From Chryseobacterium sp. ERMR1:04 (lineage in GTDB: Bacteria > Bacteroidota > Bacteroidia > Flavobacteriales > Weeksellaceae), in NCBI RefSeq assembly GCF_001297705.1, contig NZ_LIRF01000003.1, forward strand, positions 806,001 through 870,000: 64,000 bases of DNA, read 5' to 3'. The notes under the pieces are model-generated. The model worked only from the letters and a program-made list of their open reading frames with translations. It did not search any database and had not been told where the DNA came from. The translations under genes and the position numbers were made by a program. How positions within the stretch are numbered: the stretch's first letter is position 1; each line of letters opens with the position of its first letter. Shown here piece after piece: positions 1 to 7,482 of this stretch.

Positions 1-644
1 TTTACGGCCTTTTTATCGGCCAGATATTCGTGAATTAAATTGATTTCTTTTTTAATGATATGAAAAAAAGGATTGAACCAGAAAATGGAAGTAATCACTT
101 CAATAAAGATTTTATCAAATGAATGTTTCTGCTCAATATGCACCATCTCGTGCTGTAAAATTTGTTTCCCAATATCTGAATTCAATACAATTGTATTTTT
201 CCAGAATAGGTTTTTAAAGTATGAAAACGGAGCTTCAGAAAGGTTGGTATGGTAAAAATTAATCCCATCAAAACTTTCTTTTTGAAATTGCTGTTTAAGC
301 TGTTGGATCCTAAAGATCCCATAAATGAATCTTCCTAAAAAATAGAGAGAACCCAATCCCAAAGCTGAAAAAATAATTCTAAAATAAGTGTGGTCATTGT
401 CTATATTTTTGGTTGTATTAAAATTCTGTATCTTATCTAATAGTCTGTATACATCATTATTTACCTCTATCGTAAAATCATTTACCCTGATTAAAGGCAA
501 TAATAAGGATATCAATATCGCAAACAGTAAATAAAATCTGTTGTAATGATGAAACGTCTTATCTTTTAAAGACAACTGATAGTACAAAAACATTACACCA
601 GAAGATAAAATTACTTTTCCAAAGTATAGAACGAATGTTTCCAT
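1..644 (-). CDS. BlaR1-like M56 family membrane metallopeptidase (C-terminus off the window)
   Basis: The minus-strand frame opens with ATG at 644 and stays open to the window edge (214 codons); the C-terminal part is missing. Several hydrophobic membrane segments fill the first ~110 residues. The zinc motif HEMVHIEQKH (HExxH, encoded near 130-156) and a downstream HEYLADKKAV are typical of M56 peptidases of the BlaR1/MecR1 type. In the family, these membrane sensors cleave their partner repressor on sensing cell-wall damage or beta-lactams. The gene starts two bases after the stop of the blaI-like repressor, so the two are co-transcribed. Flavobacteria carry many such pairs unrelated to beta-lactamase, and no beta-lactamase is visible here, so the inducing signal is unknown. 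Confidence 0.88.
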   Translation of the reverse strand, partial: METFVLYFGKVILSSGVMFLYYQLSLKDKTFHHYNRFYLLFAILISLLLPLIRVNDFTIEVNNDVYRLLDKIQNFNTTKNIDNDHTYFRIIFSALGLGSLYFLGRFIYGIFRIQQLKQQFQKESFDGINFYHTNLSEAPFSYFKNLFWKNTIVLNSDIGKQILQHEMVHIEQKHSFDKIFIEVITSIFWFNPFFHIIKKEINLIHEYLADKKAV

Positions 645-646
645 GA

Positions 647-1024
647 CTAGTCTTTCTTTTTGAGTTCGCTTAATAACATTTCAAGATCTTCCACCGTCAT
701 CTCATTCTTTTCTACAAGAAAGGAAACGGCACTTTTATAAGAACCTTTGAAATAATTTTTCACAAGACTCTTCATTGTTTTTCCAGAATACTGCTCTTTC
801 GTAATCAGTGGAAAATACTCATGCTGTCTTCCGTACACATTATAGTCTACGAATTCTTTGTCTTTCAATACTTTTAAAATCGTAGAAACGGTATTGGTAT
901 GCGGTTTAGGCTCTGGAAATAAATCTAAAACGTCTTTTAGAAATCCTTTTTCAAGTTTCCATAAATACTGCATCACTTGTTCTTCTGCTTTTGTTAAAGT
1001 CTGAATTTTCATATCCTGTTTCAT
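647..1024 (-). CDS. BlaI/MecI/CopY family transcriptional repressor
   Basis: A 125-residue protein of normal size for BlaI/MecI. The N-terminal ~75 residues form the winged helix (LTKAEEQVMQYLWKLEKGF, then NTVSTILKVLKDKEFVDY, the recognition-helix region). The C-terminal ~45 residues are the helical dimerisation and cleavage region. It probably represses its own operon with the downstream M56 gene; a BlaI-type TACA-N2-TGTA dyad overlaps the promoter at 1084-1093. A second in-frame ATG lies four codons in and could be the true start; no strong ribosome binding site decides between them. Confidence 0.92.
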   Translation of the reverse strand: MKQDMKIQTLTKAEEQVMQYLWKLEKGFLKDVLDLFPEPKPHTNTVSTILKVLKDKEFVDYNVYGRQHEYFPLITKEQYSGKTMKSLVKNYFKGSYKSAVSFLVEKNEMTVEDLEMLLSELKKKD

Positions 1025-1083
1025 TTATCATTAAATATGATATAAAATTGTATTAAAATCTCATATCACTAAGAAATTAGTTA

Positions 1084-1115
1084 TACAAATGTAGAAATAA
1101 ATCTGAAGCTAACAA
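1084..1115 (-). promoter_or_regulatory. blaI promoter with overlapping BlaI-type operator
   Basis: On the minus strand, TTG (1113-1115) and TACATTTG (1086-1093) are separated by 19 bases, matching the Bacteroidota TTG/TAnnTTTG promoter. The palindrome TACAAATGTA (1084-1093) fits the TACA-N2-TGTA dyad bound by BlaI/MecI and covers the -7 box, which implies autorepression by occlusion. The rest of the 326-base gap up to 1350 is AT-rich with no other feature I can support. Confidence 0.72.
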
Positions 1116-1350
1116 CTATTTTTTTAGTGATAAAAATATAAAAAGTATAAATAACTGAAAATCAAATGAATAAATTTCATTACAATATGTTAAATTTTTA
1201 ATTGATCGAAATTATTACCTCATTAATTAGCAGTAAAATGTGACATTAGAATACAAATTCTTAAAACTTGTTAAAATTTATTAAATAAAATTAAAATCTA
1301 CTTGTTTAAAGTGATAAAATATATTTATTTTAGTGCTTTAAAAATTTCTC

Positions 1351-1932
1351 ATGAAAAGATATAATTTATTAATTGTACTATTACTACTTATTTTTAATGT
1401 AACGACTGCTCAAAAGAAAAACTCTCCTGCTGCAGATTTTGGGACTTTAAAAGAGACTAAATCCAAAATTGAAAGTACAGTGCCTATTGTTATAGGACAT
1501 TTACAAACCATTGCAACTAAAGAAGGGGACAATAATATCCTTACCAACGGAAAAATTGCTTTAGGAAAAGAATATAAAAAAGTTGAGGATGAATGGCGTC
1601 TGTATAGAGGAAACATGTCTAGCTGTATTCTAAACAATTCTTCAAAAAAATCTAAAAAATGCATGGAGTATCACAATAGAATGTTCAGAGATACTATGAT
1701 TAACTATAAAAATTATATCACTTACCTTACTAAAAAGAATGGATATCTTGGGGTAGAAGGTGATACTAAGATAGATTTCAAACCTGCTGAAATGGCTACT
1801 AAACTAAGCGATGCCTATTTTAACGCAAGCGACGCTGCAGCAAGAATGAAAGGCAATCAAAAGAAAGAGTTTTTAGATCAAACAAATTCTGAAGACTACA
1901 AACTAAGACCTTACGCTGAAATAGCACAATAA
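1351..1932 (+). CDS. secreted protein of unknown function
   Basis: The 193-residue product begins with a clear signal peptide (MKRYNLLIVLLLLIFNVTTAQ) with likely cleavage after the TTAQ/KKN boundary. The mature protein is charged and mostly helical, with two cysteines (in SSCILNN and KKCMEYH) that could form a disulfide in the periplasm. I do not recognise a family. It is a single-gene unit: its own terminator follows directly, and the neighbours are a divergent regulator operon and the terpene synthase genes after a 550-base gap. There is no evidence linking it to either. Confidence 0.8.
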   Translation: MKRYNLLIVLLLLIFNVTTAQKKNSPAADFGTLKETKSKIESTVPIVIGHLQTIATKEGDNNILTNGKIALGKEYKKVEDEWRLYRGNMSSCILNNSSKKSKKCMEYHNRMFRDTMINYKNYITYLTKKNGYLGVEGDTKIDFKPAEMATKLSDAYFNASDAAARMKGNQKKEFLDQTNSEDYKLRPYAEIAQ

Positions 1933-1937
1933 TATAG

Positions 1938-1968
1938 AATCCCGCTTTAAAAGCGGGATTTTTTTTGC
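1938..1968 (+). terminator. Rho-independent terminator
   Basis: Inverted repeat AATCCCGCTT/AAGCGGGATT followed by a run of T, six bases after the stop of the secreted-protein gene. Confidence 0.9.
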
Positions 1969-2399
1969 ATCCTATCTAAAGAACTATTAGACTCCGATCA
2001 TTTTCAAATCCTAATTTCTATTTTTTCTCTTTGCAAGTATTCACTACTTAATTGGGAAAAAATCACCAATCTCCTTGTTTTTAAGGAGCTTTCAAAATTC
2101 CCTTACATTATCATTCTGATTTTAAAATAATTACACAAATTACTATCATTATTTCTTTGATAAAATTTCTTTATGAAATTACTTAGTATTAAAATATTTC
2201 AATAATTGATTTCAAGCTTCAATCTTTTTTATTAAGTTTCATATCCCAGAACTCTTTTTTGGAAAAAAAATAAAAATAAAACACAGAAAAATTGTGAAAA
2301 AAGTCAAAAAAAGTTCAAATTTCATCTTGTAGTTAAATATTTCCCTCTTCTCAATACCTTATTAAAACGATGTTTTTTTATTATCGTAATATAAATATC

Positions 2400-2433
2400 A
2401 CCATATGATGAAATAAAATATACATCGTATGGT
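2400..2433. promoter_or_regulatory. inverted repeat upstream of the terpene synthase operon
   Basis: Arms ACCATATGATG (2400-2410) and CATCGTATGGT (2423-2433) match at 10 of 11 positions across a 12-base spacer, and lie 47 bases before the first terpene synthase start. The spacing suits a dimeric regulator. No TAnnTTTG element is visible between it and the ATG at 2481. The remainder of the 1969-2399 gap is AT-rich with nothing else I can support. Confidence 0.45.
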
Positions 2434-2480
2434 AAAACTAAATATATTAGTAATCAGAATAAACTAAAAACCATCAAATC

Positions 2481-3494
2481 ATGAGTAATGAAAATTTTAA
2501 CACGCTTGAGCTGCTCAAAAATCAGTTTAGGTACCCTTTTCCAACATTAAAAAATCCTCATGCGGAGCTATTACAGGAAATAACAGAAAATCAATGGATT
2601 GACGGAGATTACCTATGGCTTTATGAACAAAATCCTGATCTCCGTAAGAAGTATAAAAAAACTAAAACAGCACATATTGCTGCCCAATGGTTTCCTACCG
2701 CACCACCTGAACGCTTCAAGCCTATTTGCAGACTTATGCTCTGGACCCTTTATAATGATGACCTTTATGAAGAAAGTGAACCCTGTGACATAGGCTATGT
2801 TCACGCTCAATCTATTGCAATATTAAATGGTGAGATAAATGCTGTAGACTCTGGAATACCTCTAGGAAATATGCTGGCTTCATTAAGACAGGAACTGCTG
2901 GAGTTTATACCACAGGAATCAGTATCTCGTTTTACGCGAATGATCAGTAAGTATTTTAACGGTTTGGAAACCGAATTGAATTATAAGAAAAACAAAACTT
3001 TTCCCAGTATTGCAGAATGTATAGCTTTACGTGAAAACTCCATATGCCTCTATCCTTTCTTACAGCTTACAGAGCTAGAAACAGGGATTGTTCTCCCAAA
3101 GGAAATACATGATCATCCCGTGATCCTCCGTCTGCAGACTTTGGCTTGCCACTTGGTTACTTTTTTTAATGAAGTACAATCGGTTATAAAAGATGAGGCA
3201 ACAGACAGTATTTATTATAATATTGTAAAAGTGATTCAACACGAACACAATATCTCTCTAAAAGACGCATGTCTAGAAGACCTACGTCTGCATAATGAAG
3301 ATCTTAAAGAATTTCTAGCACTACAATCTTCTCTTCCTGATTTTGGAATTTGGCAAGACGCTGTCGTGAACTGGGTGCATTACATGAGTATGGTTTTAAG
3401 TGGTTGGAAGAACATCTCCACAAAGCTAGGACGTTACAATGCTATGGAATTTCCACAGGCTGACGAACTAAAAGCAAAGCTAAATAAAATATAA
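2481..3494 (+). CDS. class I terpene synthase (terpene cyclase) 1
   Basis: A 337-residue single-domain alpha-fold terpene cyclase of usual bacterial size. Metal-binding motif 1 is NDDLYEE (D93 D94, E97). The second motif is N230-E-V-Q-S234-V-I-K-D238, a variant of the canonical NDxxSxxxE with Glu at position two and Asp at position nine. The diphosphate-sensor Arg184 lies exactly 46 residues before N230, and the C-terminal Arg-Tyr pair is R318-Y319. The enzyme should ionise a prenyl diphosphate (GPP, FPP or GGPP) with three Mg2+ and cyclise it; the product cannot be told from sequence. It is the first gene of a two-gene operon. Characterised diterpene synthases are known from Chryseobacterium. 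There is no prenyltransferase or P450 beside it. Confidence 0.9.
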   Translation: MSNENFNTLELLKNQFRYPFPTLKNPHAELLQEITENQWIDGDYLWLYEQNPDLRKKYKKTKTAHIAAQWFPTAPPERFKPICRLMLWTLYNDDLYEESEPCDIGYVHAQSIAILNGEINAVDSGIPLGNMLASLRQELLEFIPQESVSRFTRMISKYFNGLETELNYKKNKTFPSIAECIALRENSICLYPFLQLTELETGIVLPKEIHDHPVILRLQTLACHLVTFFNEVQSVIKDEATDSIYYNIVKVIQHEHNISLKDACLEDLRLHNEDLKEFLALQSSLPDFGIWQDAVVNWVHYMSMVLSGWKNISTKLGRYNAMEFPQADELKAKLNKI

Positions 3495-3523
3495 TTCCTA
3501 ATTACAAAATAAAAATTAAACCT

Positions 3524-4552
3524 ATGAAAGATGAACTAATAGTCCCTAGATGTAATTATCCCTGGCCAACAATTACCAGCCCCATTGCCAATGCTTTTGA
3601 TGATGAAGAGAAAGTTTGGTTTGATAATGATTATACTTTTATTTCTGAAGAAGGAATCAAAAGATGTAAAAAACAATTACAATCTCGGGTCGCAACTTAT
3701 ATGAATCCAACATGTGATGATATTGATTTAATGCGCCCTTGTGCTCGTCTTATGATTTACATCACAGTTTTTGACGATTATTTTGGATTAACACCTCGAA
3801 AAGAACTCAAAATTATGGCTGATCGGGTATATGAAGTGATGCTAGGTGAGGAACCGAGACCAGACGAAATAGGAATTTTACGACAAATGGCACAAGCAAG
3901 AAAAGAATGGATAGCAAATGGAATGCCTCAATTTTTTATAGAGCGGATTTCTAAAAATTTCTATGAATTTATAATGTATGGTATGGCCGAGGAAATCCCT
4001 TTCAAACAAGCAGAAATAAGAACCTATCCTTTACTCGCTCATTATTTAAATTTTCGTCAGTATTCTATAGGAATGGGACCTTTTGGAGACTTAATAGAAC
4101 CTGCTACTAATTTTGCATTGCCTGTTCATATTTATAATCATCCTATTATTCAACGTTGTAAAACATTACTTAGTATGCTTATTGTCATACAAAATGATTT
4201 CGCTTCTCTGAAAAAAGAACTCGAAATAGAAACTGAAAGTCTGAATATTATTTTCATTCTAAGTCATCAATATAAACTTTCATATCAGGAAGCATGTACT
4301 GAAGCAATGAGAATTCATGATGAATATGCTAAAGAATTAAATGACTTGCATACATCATTGCCAGATTTCGGTCAATATCAAAAGGAAGCCGATAATTATG
4401 TCTATCATATTAAATTACAAGTGAGCGGTTGTGAAAACTGGTATCATAACTCAGGAACAAAACGTTATGAAACCCAAGGGTTTATTATACCACAATATGG
4501 CAGTGAAGGAGAAGATATTGTTATCCCTCACAGTATCTTTGTACAAAAATAG
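3524..4552 (+). CDS. class I terpene synthase (terpene cyclase) 2
   Basis: A 342-residue paralogue of the preceding gene, 29 bases downstream on the same strand, so co-transcribed. The aspartate-rich motif is D84-D85-Y-F-G, lacking the usual third acidic residue. The NSE triad is canonical, N224-D-F-A-S228-L-K-K-E232. Arg178 is 46 residues before N224 (diphosphate sensor) and the Arg-Tyr pair is R314-Y315. The two proteins are clearly diverged, sharing mainly motif regions (for example SLPDFG near residue 280 in both), which suggests different products rather than a recent duplication. A soluble cytoplasmic enzyme is expected. The gene ends 29 bases before the left end of an insertion sequence. 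Confidence 0.9.
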   Translation: MKDELIVPRCNYPWPTITSPIANAFDDEEKVWFDNDYTFISEEGIKRCKKQLQSRVATYMNPTCDDIDLMRPCARLMIYITVFDDYFGLTPRKELKIMADRVYEVMLGEEPRPDEIGILRQMAQARKEWIANGMPQFFIERISKNFYEFIMYGMAEEIPFKQAEIRTYPLLAHYLNFRQYSIGMGPFGDLIEPATNFALPVHIYNHPIIQRCKTLLSMLIVIQNDFASLKKELEIETESLNIIFILSHQYKLSYQEACTEAMRIHDEYAKELNDLHTSLPDFGQYQKEADNYVYHIKLQVSGCENWYHNSGTKRYETQGFIIPQYGSEGEDIVIPHSIFVQK

Positions 4553-4581
4553 TGGATAATTATACTAGATGTCTTGGCATC

Positions 4582-4609
4582 ATCAAGGATCAGTTCCAAA
4601 ACTTGGGGA
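4582..4609 (+). repeat. left terminal inverted repeat of the IS
   Basis: Reads ATCAAGGATCA then GTTCCAAAACTTGGGGA; pairs with 5964-5991 at 25 of 28 positions. Confidence 0.85.
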
Positions 4610-4636
4610 GAAAATAAAAAATGATATTTTTGTAGT

Positions 4637-4990
4637 ATGTTAAATGATGCCGAACTGCTTAAATTATTTTTACCTGAACTCTTGATTGAATATTTTGAGA
4701 TTGTAAAATTTGAAGAGGAAAACAAAATTCTACATATTTACTTTGAAGAAAAAAATACAGTTCCAAAAGAATTTTCTTCGCTCATATTACAGTCAAAAGG
4801 TTTTGTTCCTGAAATTATGGTAGATGATTTTCCTCTCCGCGGAAAAACAGTGAAGCTCCACATCAGACGTAGAAGGTGGACTGATACTAAAACAGGAAAC
4901 ATCATTCAAAGAGATTGGAATCTTATTGCCAAAGGAACCCGCATGACACAAGATTTTGCAGAGTTCTTAAAAAAAATCAGCAGATACTAA
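4637..4990 (+). CDS. IS transposase, N-terminal-region protein (ORF A)
   Basis: A 117-residue protein resembling the separate N-terminal ORF of ISAon1-type elements: an acidic helical start, then a basic stretch (KLHIRRRRWTDTKTG) likely to bind the terminal repeats. It starts 27 bases inside the left terminal repeat. An A8 run at 4969-4976 near its 3' end lies at the edge of the window in which the downstream transposase frame is open, so a +1 (or -2) slip could make a fused transposase. Confidence 0.8.
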   Translation: MLNDAELLKLFLPELLIEYFEIVKFEEENKILHIYFEEKNTVPKEFSSLILQSKGFVPEIMVDDFPLRGKTVKLHIRRRRWTDTKTGNIIQRDWNLIAKGTRMTQDFAEFLKKISRY

Positions 4991-5018
4991 AGCGCTTCCC
5001 TGTAAAACCATTGGTGAG

Positions 5019-5963
5019 ATGTACGGCGTAGATGGTAGAAAATTCCAAAGACAGTACAAACAAAGCATCAGTAATTTTAAAGATTGGGAACAAAAATCGC
5101 ATGCAGAAGATTGGATTCTCTACCCTGAAAACCTCTCCGAGCAGCTTTCCTTGGACGAAGTTGCCCTTTCTGATGGAGAACTGTACAGTGTTCTCACTTC
5201 CAAAAAAGCAAAAGGCAAAAAAGGTTCTCTTGTAGCTGTAATCAAAGGTACAAAAAGCAATATCATAGCTGAATATATTTTAAAAATCAGCAGAAGGTCG
5301 AGAATGAGAGTGAAAGAAATAACACTCGATATGGCTGGTTCTATGAAACTCATCGCCAAAAGATGTTTCCCCAAAGCAATACAGGTTATCGACCGTTTCC
5401 ATGTTCAGAAATTAGCCATAGAAGCGTTGCAGGACATCAGGGTAAGCCATCGTTGGGAAGCTATTGAACAAGAAAATAATCTTTTGTTGGAAGCAAAGCA
5501 AAAGAAAGAAAATCTCCAAATTGAAATTTTCCTAAACGGTGACACTCGAAAGCAACTTTTGGCAAGAAGTAGATATTTACTTTATAAAACCAGAGAAAAG
5601 TGGACTCCATCACAAAAACAGAGGGCGAAAATCTTGTTCTCAGAGTATCCAGATTTAGAAAAAGCGTACAATTTATCAGATGGGCTCAGGAAAATCTATA
5701 ATCAAAACATTGAAAAACCAGTAGCCATGTTAAAGTTAGCCCATTGGTTTAAAGATGTGGAAGAATCCGGATTTAAATCCTTCAATACCTTAACTAGGAC
5801 AATTATATTAAACTATGATGGTATTCTCAATTATTTTAATGCTCGTAGCACGAATGCTGCAGCTGAGTCTTTCAATGCCAAAATAAAAAACTTCAGATTA
5901 CAACTTAGAGGTGTGCGAGATAAATCGTTTTTCCTATTTAGATTATCTAAACTTTTTGCCTAG
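5019..5963 (+). CDS. IS transposase, DDE catalytic protein (ORF B, ISL3/ISAon1-like)
   Basis: A 314-residue DDE transposase. Recognisable blocks are LSLDEVALSDGELY (first Asp), VIDRFHVQKLA (second Asp, with the ISL3-like FHVQKL helix) and NAAAESFNAKIKNFRLQLRG (Glu). It catalyses excision and insertion of the element. The stop is the base before the right terminal repeat. The frame is open upstream to 4971, overlapping ORF A by 20 bases, so the protein may be made as a frameshift fusion or from its own ATG at 5019. No internal stops or frameshifts are seen. Confidence 0.88.
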   Translation: MYGVDGRKFQRQYKQSISNFKDWEQKSHAEDWILYPENLSEQLSLDEVALSDGELYSVLTSKKAKGKKGSLVAVIKGTKSNIIAEYILKISRRSRMRVKEITLDMAGSMKLIAKRCFPKAIQVIDRFHVQKLAIEALQDIRVSHRWEAIEQENNLLLEAKQKKENLQIEIFLNGDTRKQLLARSRYLLYKTREKWTPSQKQRAKILFSEYPDLEKAYNLSDGLRKIYNQNIEKPVAMLKLAHWFKDVEESGFKSFNTLTRTIILNYDGILNYFNARSTNAAAESFNAKIKNFRLQLRGVRDKSFFLFRLSKLFA

Positions 5964-5991
5964 TCCCCAACTTTTGGTATTGATCCTTGAT
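5964..5991 (-). repeat. right terminal inverted repeat of the IS
   Basis: Reverse complement reads ATCAAGGATCA then ATACCAAAAGTTGGGGA, matching the left end except at three positions. Confidence 0.85.
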
Positions 5992-6066
5992 CCATCATCA
6001 ATAAGTAAAACAATCTAGAAGTAAATGATTGCAAAATTTATATTCAACACATAAAAAATACATTCC

Positions 6067-6102
6067 AAAAAAAAAGAGAACCACCATGTGATTCTCTTTT
6101 AA
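6067..6102 (-). terminator. terminator of the tRNA-fMet array
   Basis: On the minus strand AAAAGAGAA/TTCTCTTTT arms enclose a CACATGGTG inner stem and are followed by a T run. It lies just past the 3' end of the last tRNA. Confidence 0.8.
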
Positions 6103-6108
6103 CATTAG

Positions 6109-6181
<73 letters not shown>

Positions 6182-6222
6182 GTGTATCTTTAGAGTGTTT
6201 ACCGAAAACACTTATAACTTAG

Positions 6223-6295
<73 letters not shown>

Positions 6296-6335
6296 GTGTA
6301 TCTTTAGAGTGCTTACCGAAAGCACTTAAACTTAG

Positions 6336-6408
<73 letters not shown>

Positions 6409-6448
6409 GTGTATCTTTAGAGTGTTTACCGAAAACACTTAAACTTAG

Positions 6449-6521
<73 letters not shown>

Positions 6522-6560
6522 GTGTATCTTTAGAGTGCTTACCGAAAACACTTAACTTAG

Positions 6561-6633
<73 letters not shown>

Positions 6634-6673
6634 GTGTATCTTTAGAGTGTTTACCGAAAACACTTAAACTTAG

Positions 6674-6746
<73 letters not shown>

Positions 6747-6757
6747 TTATTGGATTG

Positions 6758-6765
6758 CAAATGTA
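6758..6765 (-). promoter_or_regulatory. -7 promoter element of the tRNA-fMet array
   Basis: TACATTTG on the minus strand, placing the start of transcription a few bases before the first tRNA. No clean TTG at the expected distance. Confidence 0.6.
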
Positions 6766-6835
6766 CAACAATAATTTCAAAATCCTAATTTTTCTTTTAA
6801 ATAAAGGAGTTTTATGAAAACTATTTTAATATTTG

Positions 6836-6843
6836 TATCTTTG
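6836..6843 (+). promoter_or_regulatory. -7 element of the YciO/YaaA/PrmC operon
   Basis: TATCTTTG ends four bases before the ATG at 6848, so the mRNA would have almost no leader. It excludes the upstream ATG at 6833 as the start. Confidence 0.5.
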
Positions 6844-6847
6844 TACT

Positions 6848-7459
6848 ATGGCAAAAATATTGAAAATTTACCCAGACAACCCTCAGGAAAATCTTATAAA
6901 TGAGGTTATTAAAACTTTGAATAATGGTGGATTAATTATTTATCCGTCTGATACAATTTATGCCTTAGGTTGTAATATTTTTGACATAAAAGCCATGGAA
7001 AAACTGGCTCAGCTGAAAAAAATGAAACTTGAAAAGGCTCAATTCTCTATTATTTGTAACGACCTAAGCCATCTTTCAGATTTTACAAGACCTATTGATA
7101 CTTCTATTTTCAGGTTTTTAAAAAGTCACCTTCCAGGTCCTTTCACCTTTATTTTGGATGCAAACAAAAATGTTCCGTTAGCTTATAAAGGTCATAAAAC
7201 AATTGGTATTCGTGTTCCCGATCATCCGATTCCGCAGCTTATTGTAGAAAAATTAGGACATCCGATTGCTTCAACCTCTATTAGAGATGATGATGAAGTA
7301 TTGGAATATTCTACAGATCCAGAATTAATTGCTGAAAAATATGATCATTTGGTGGATATTGTTATTGATTCAGGCTATGGAGACAATGTAGCTTCTACCA
7401 TCGTAGACTTGACTTCCGGAGAACCTGAATTAATCAGACAAGGAAAAGGAATTATTTAA
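6848..7459 (+). CDS. Sua5/YciO/YrdC family protein (YciO type)
   Basis: The 203-residue protein is one YrdC-like domain: nucleotide-binding core with GGLIIYPSDTIYALG near the N-terminus, LPGPFTFIL in the middle and STIVDLTSGEPELIRQGKG at the C-terminus. The family includes TsaC/Sua5, which makes threonylcarbamoyl-AMP for tRNA t6A. Length and the KKMKLEKAQFSIIC segment fit the YciO branch better than TsaC, whose role is less certain. The start is taken at 6848 rather than 6833 because a -7 promoter element covers 6836-6843. First gene of a five-gene operon reaching 10164. Confidence 0.85.
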   Translation: MAKILKIYPDNPQENLINEVIKTLNNGGLIIYPSDTIYALGCNIFDIKAMEKLAQLKKMKLEKAQFSIICNDLSHLSDFTRPIDTSIFRFLKSHLPGPFTFILDANKNVPLAYKGHKTIGIRVPDHPIPQLIVEKLGHPIASTSIRDDDEVLEYSTDPELIAEKYDHLVDIVIDSGYGDNVASTIVDLTSGEPELIRQGKGII

Positions 7460-7482
7460 TTACACCTCCTCGGTCATTATCT

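Larger units (their letters stand above)
4582..5991 (+). mobile_element. insertion sequence, ISAon1-like (ISL3-related), complete
   Basis: A 1,410-base element bounded by 28-base terminal inverted repeats matching at 25 of 28 positions. It carries a small N-terminal-region ORF and a DDE transposase ORF, both reading rightward. The outer flanks (TTGGCATC on the left, CCATCATC on the right) are not an obvious direct duplication, so either the target repeat has decayed or the boundaries differ by a base or two. It sits directly behind the terpene synthase operon. Both ORFs look intact, so the element may be active. Confidence 0.85.

Noticed and set aside
1..1024. Beta-lactam resistance locus
   Set aside because: BlaI/BlaR1-like pairs are widespread in Bacteroidota; no beta-lactamase or penicillin-binding protein is visible in the window.
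2481..5963. Larger terpene biosynthetic gene cluster
   Set aside because: No prenyltransferase, P450, methyltransferase or transporter is adjacent; upstream is an unrelated secreted protein and downstream an IS and tRNAs.
4574..5999. Target-site duplication of the IS
   Set aside because: TTGGCATC and CCATCATC share only CATC at slightly different distances; not a convincing 8-bp direct repeat.
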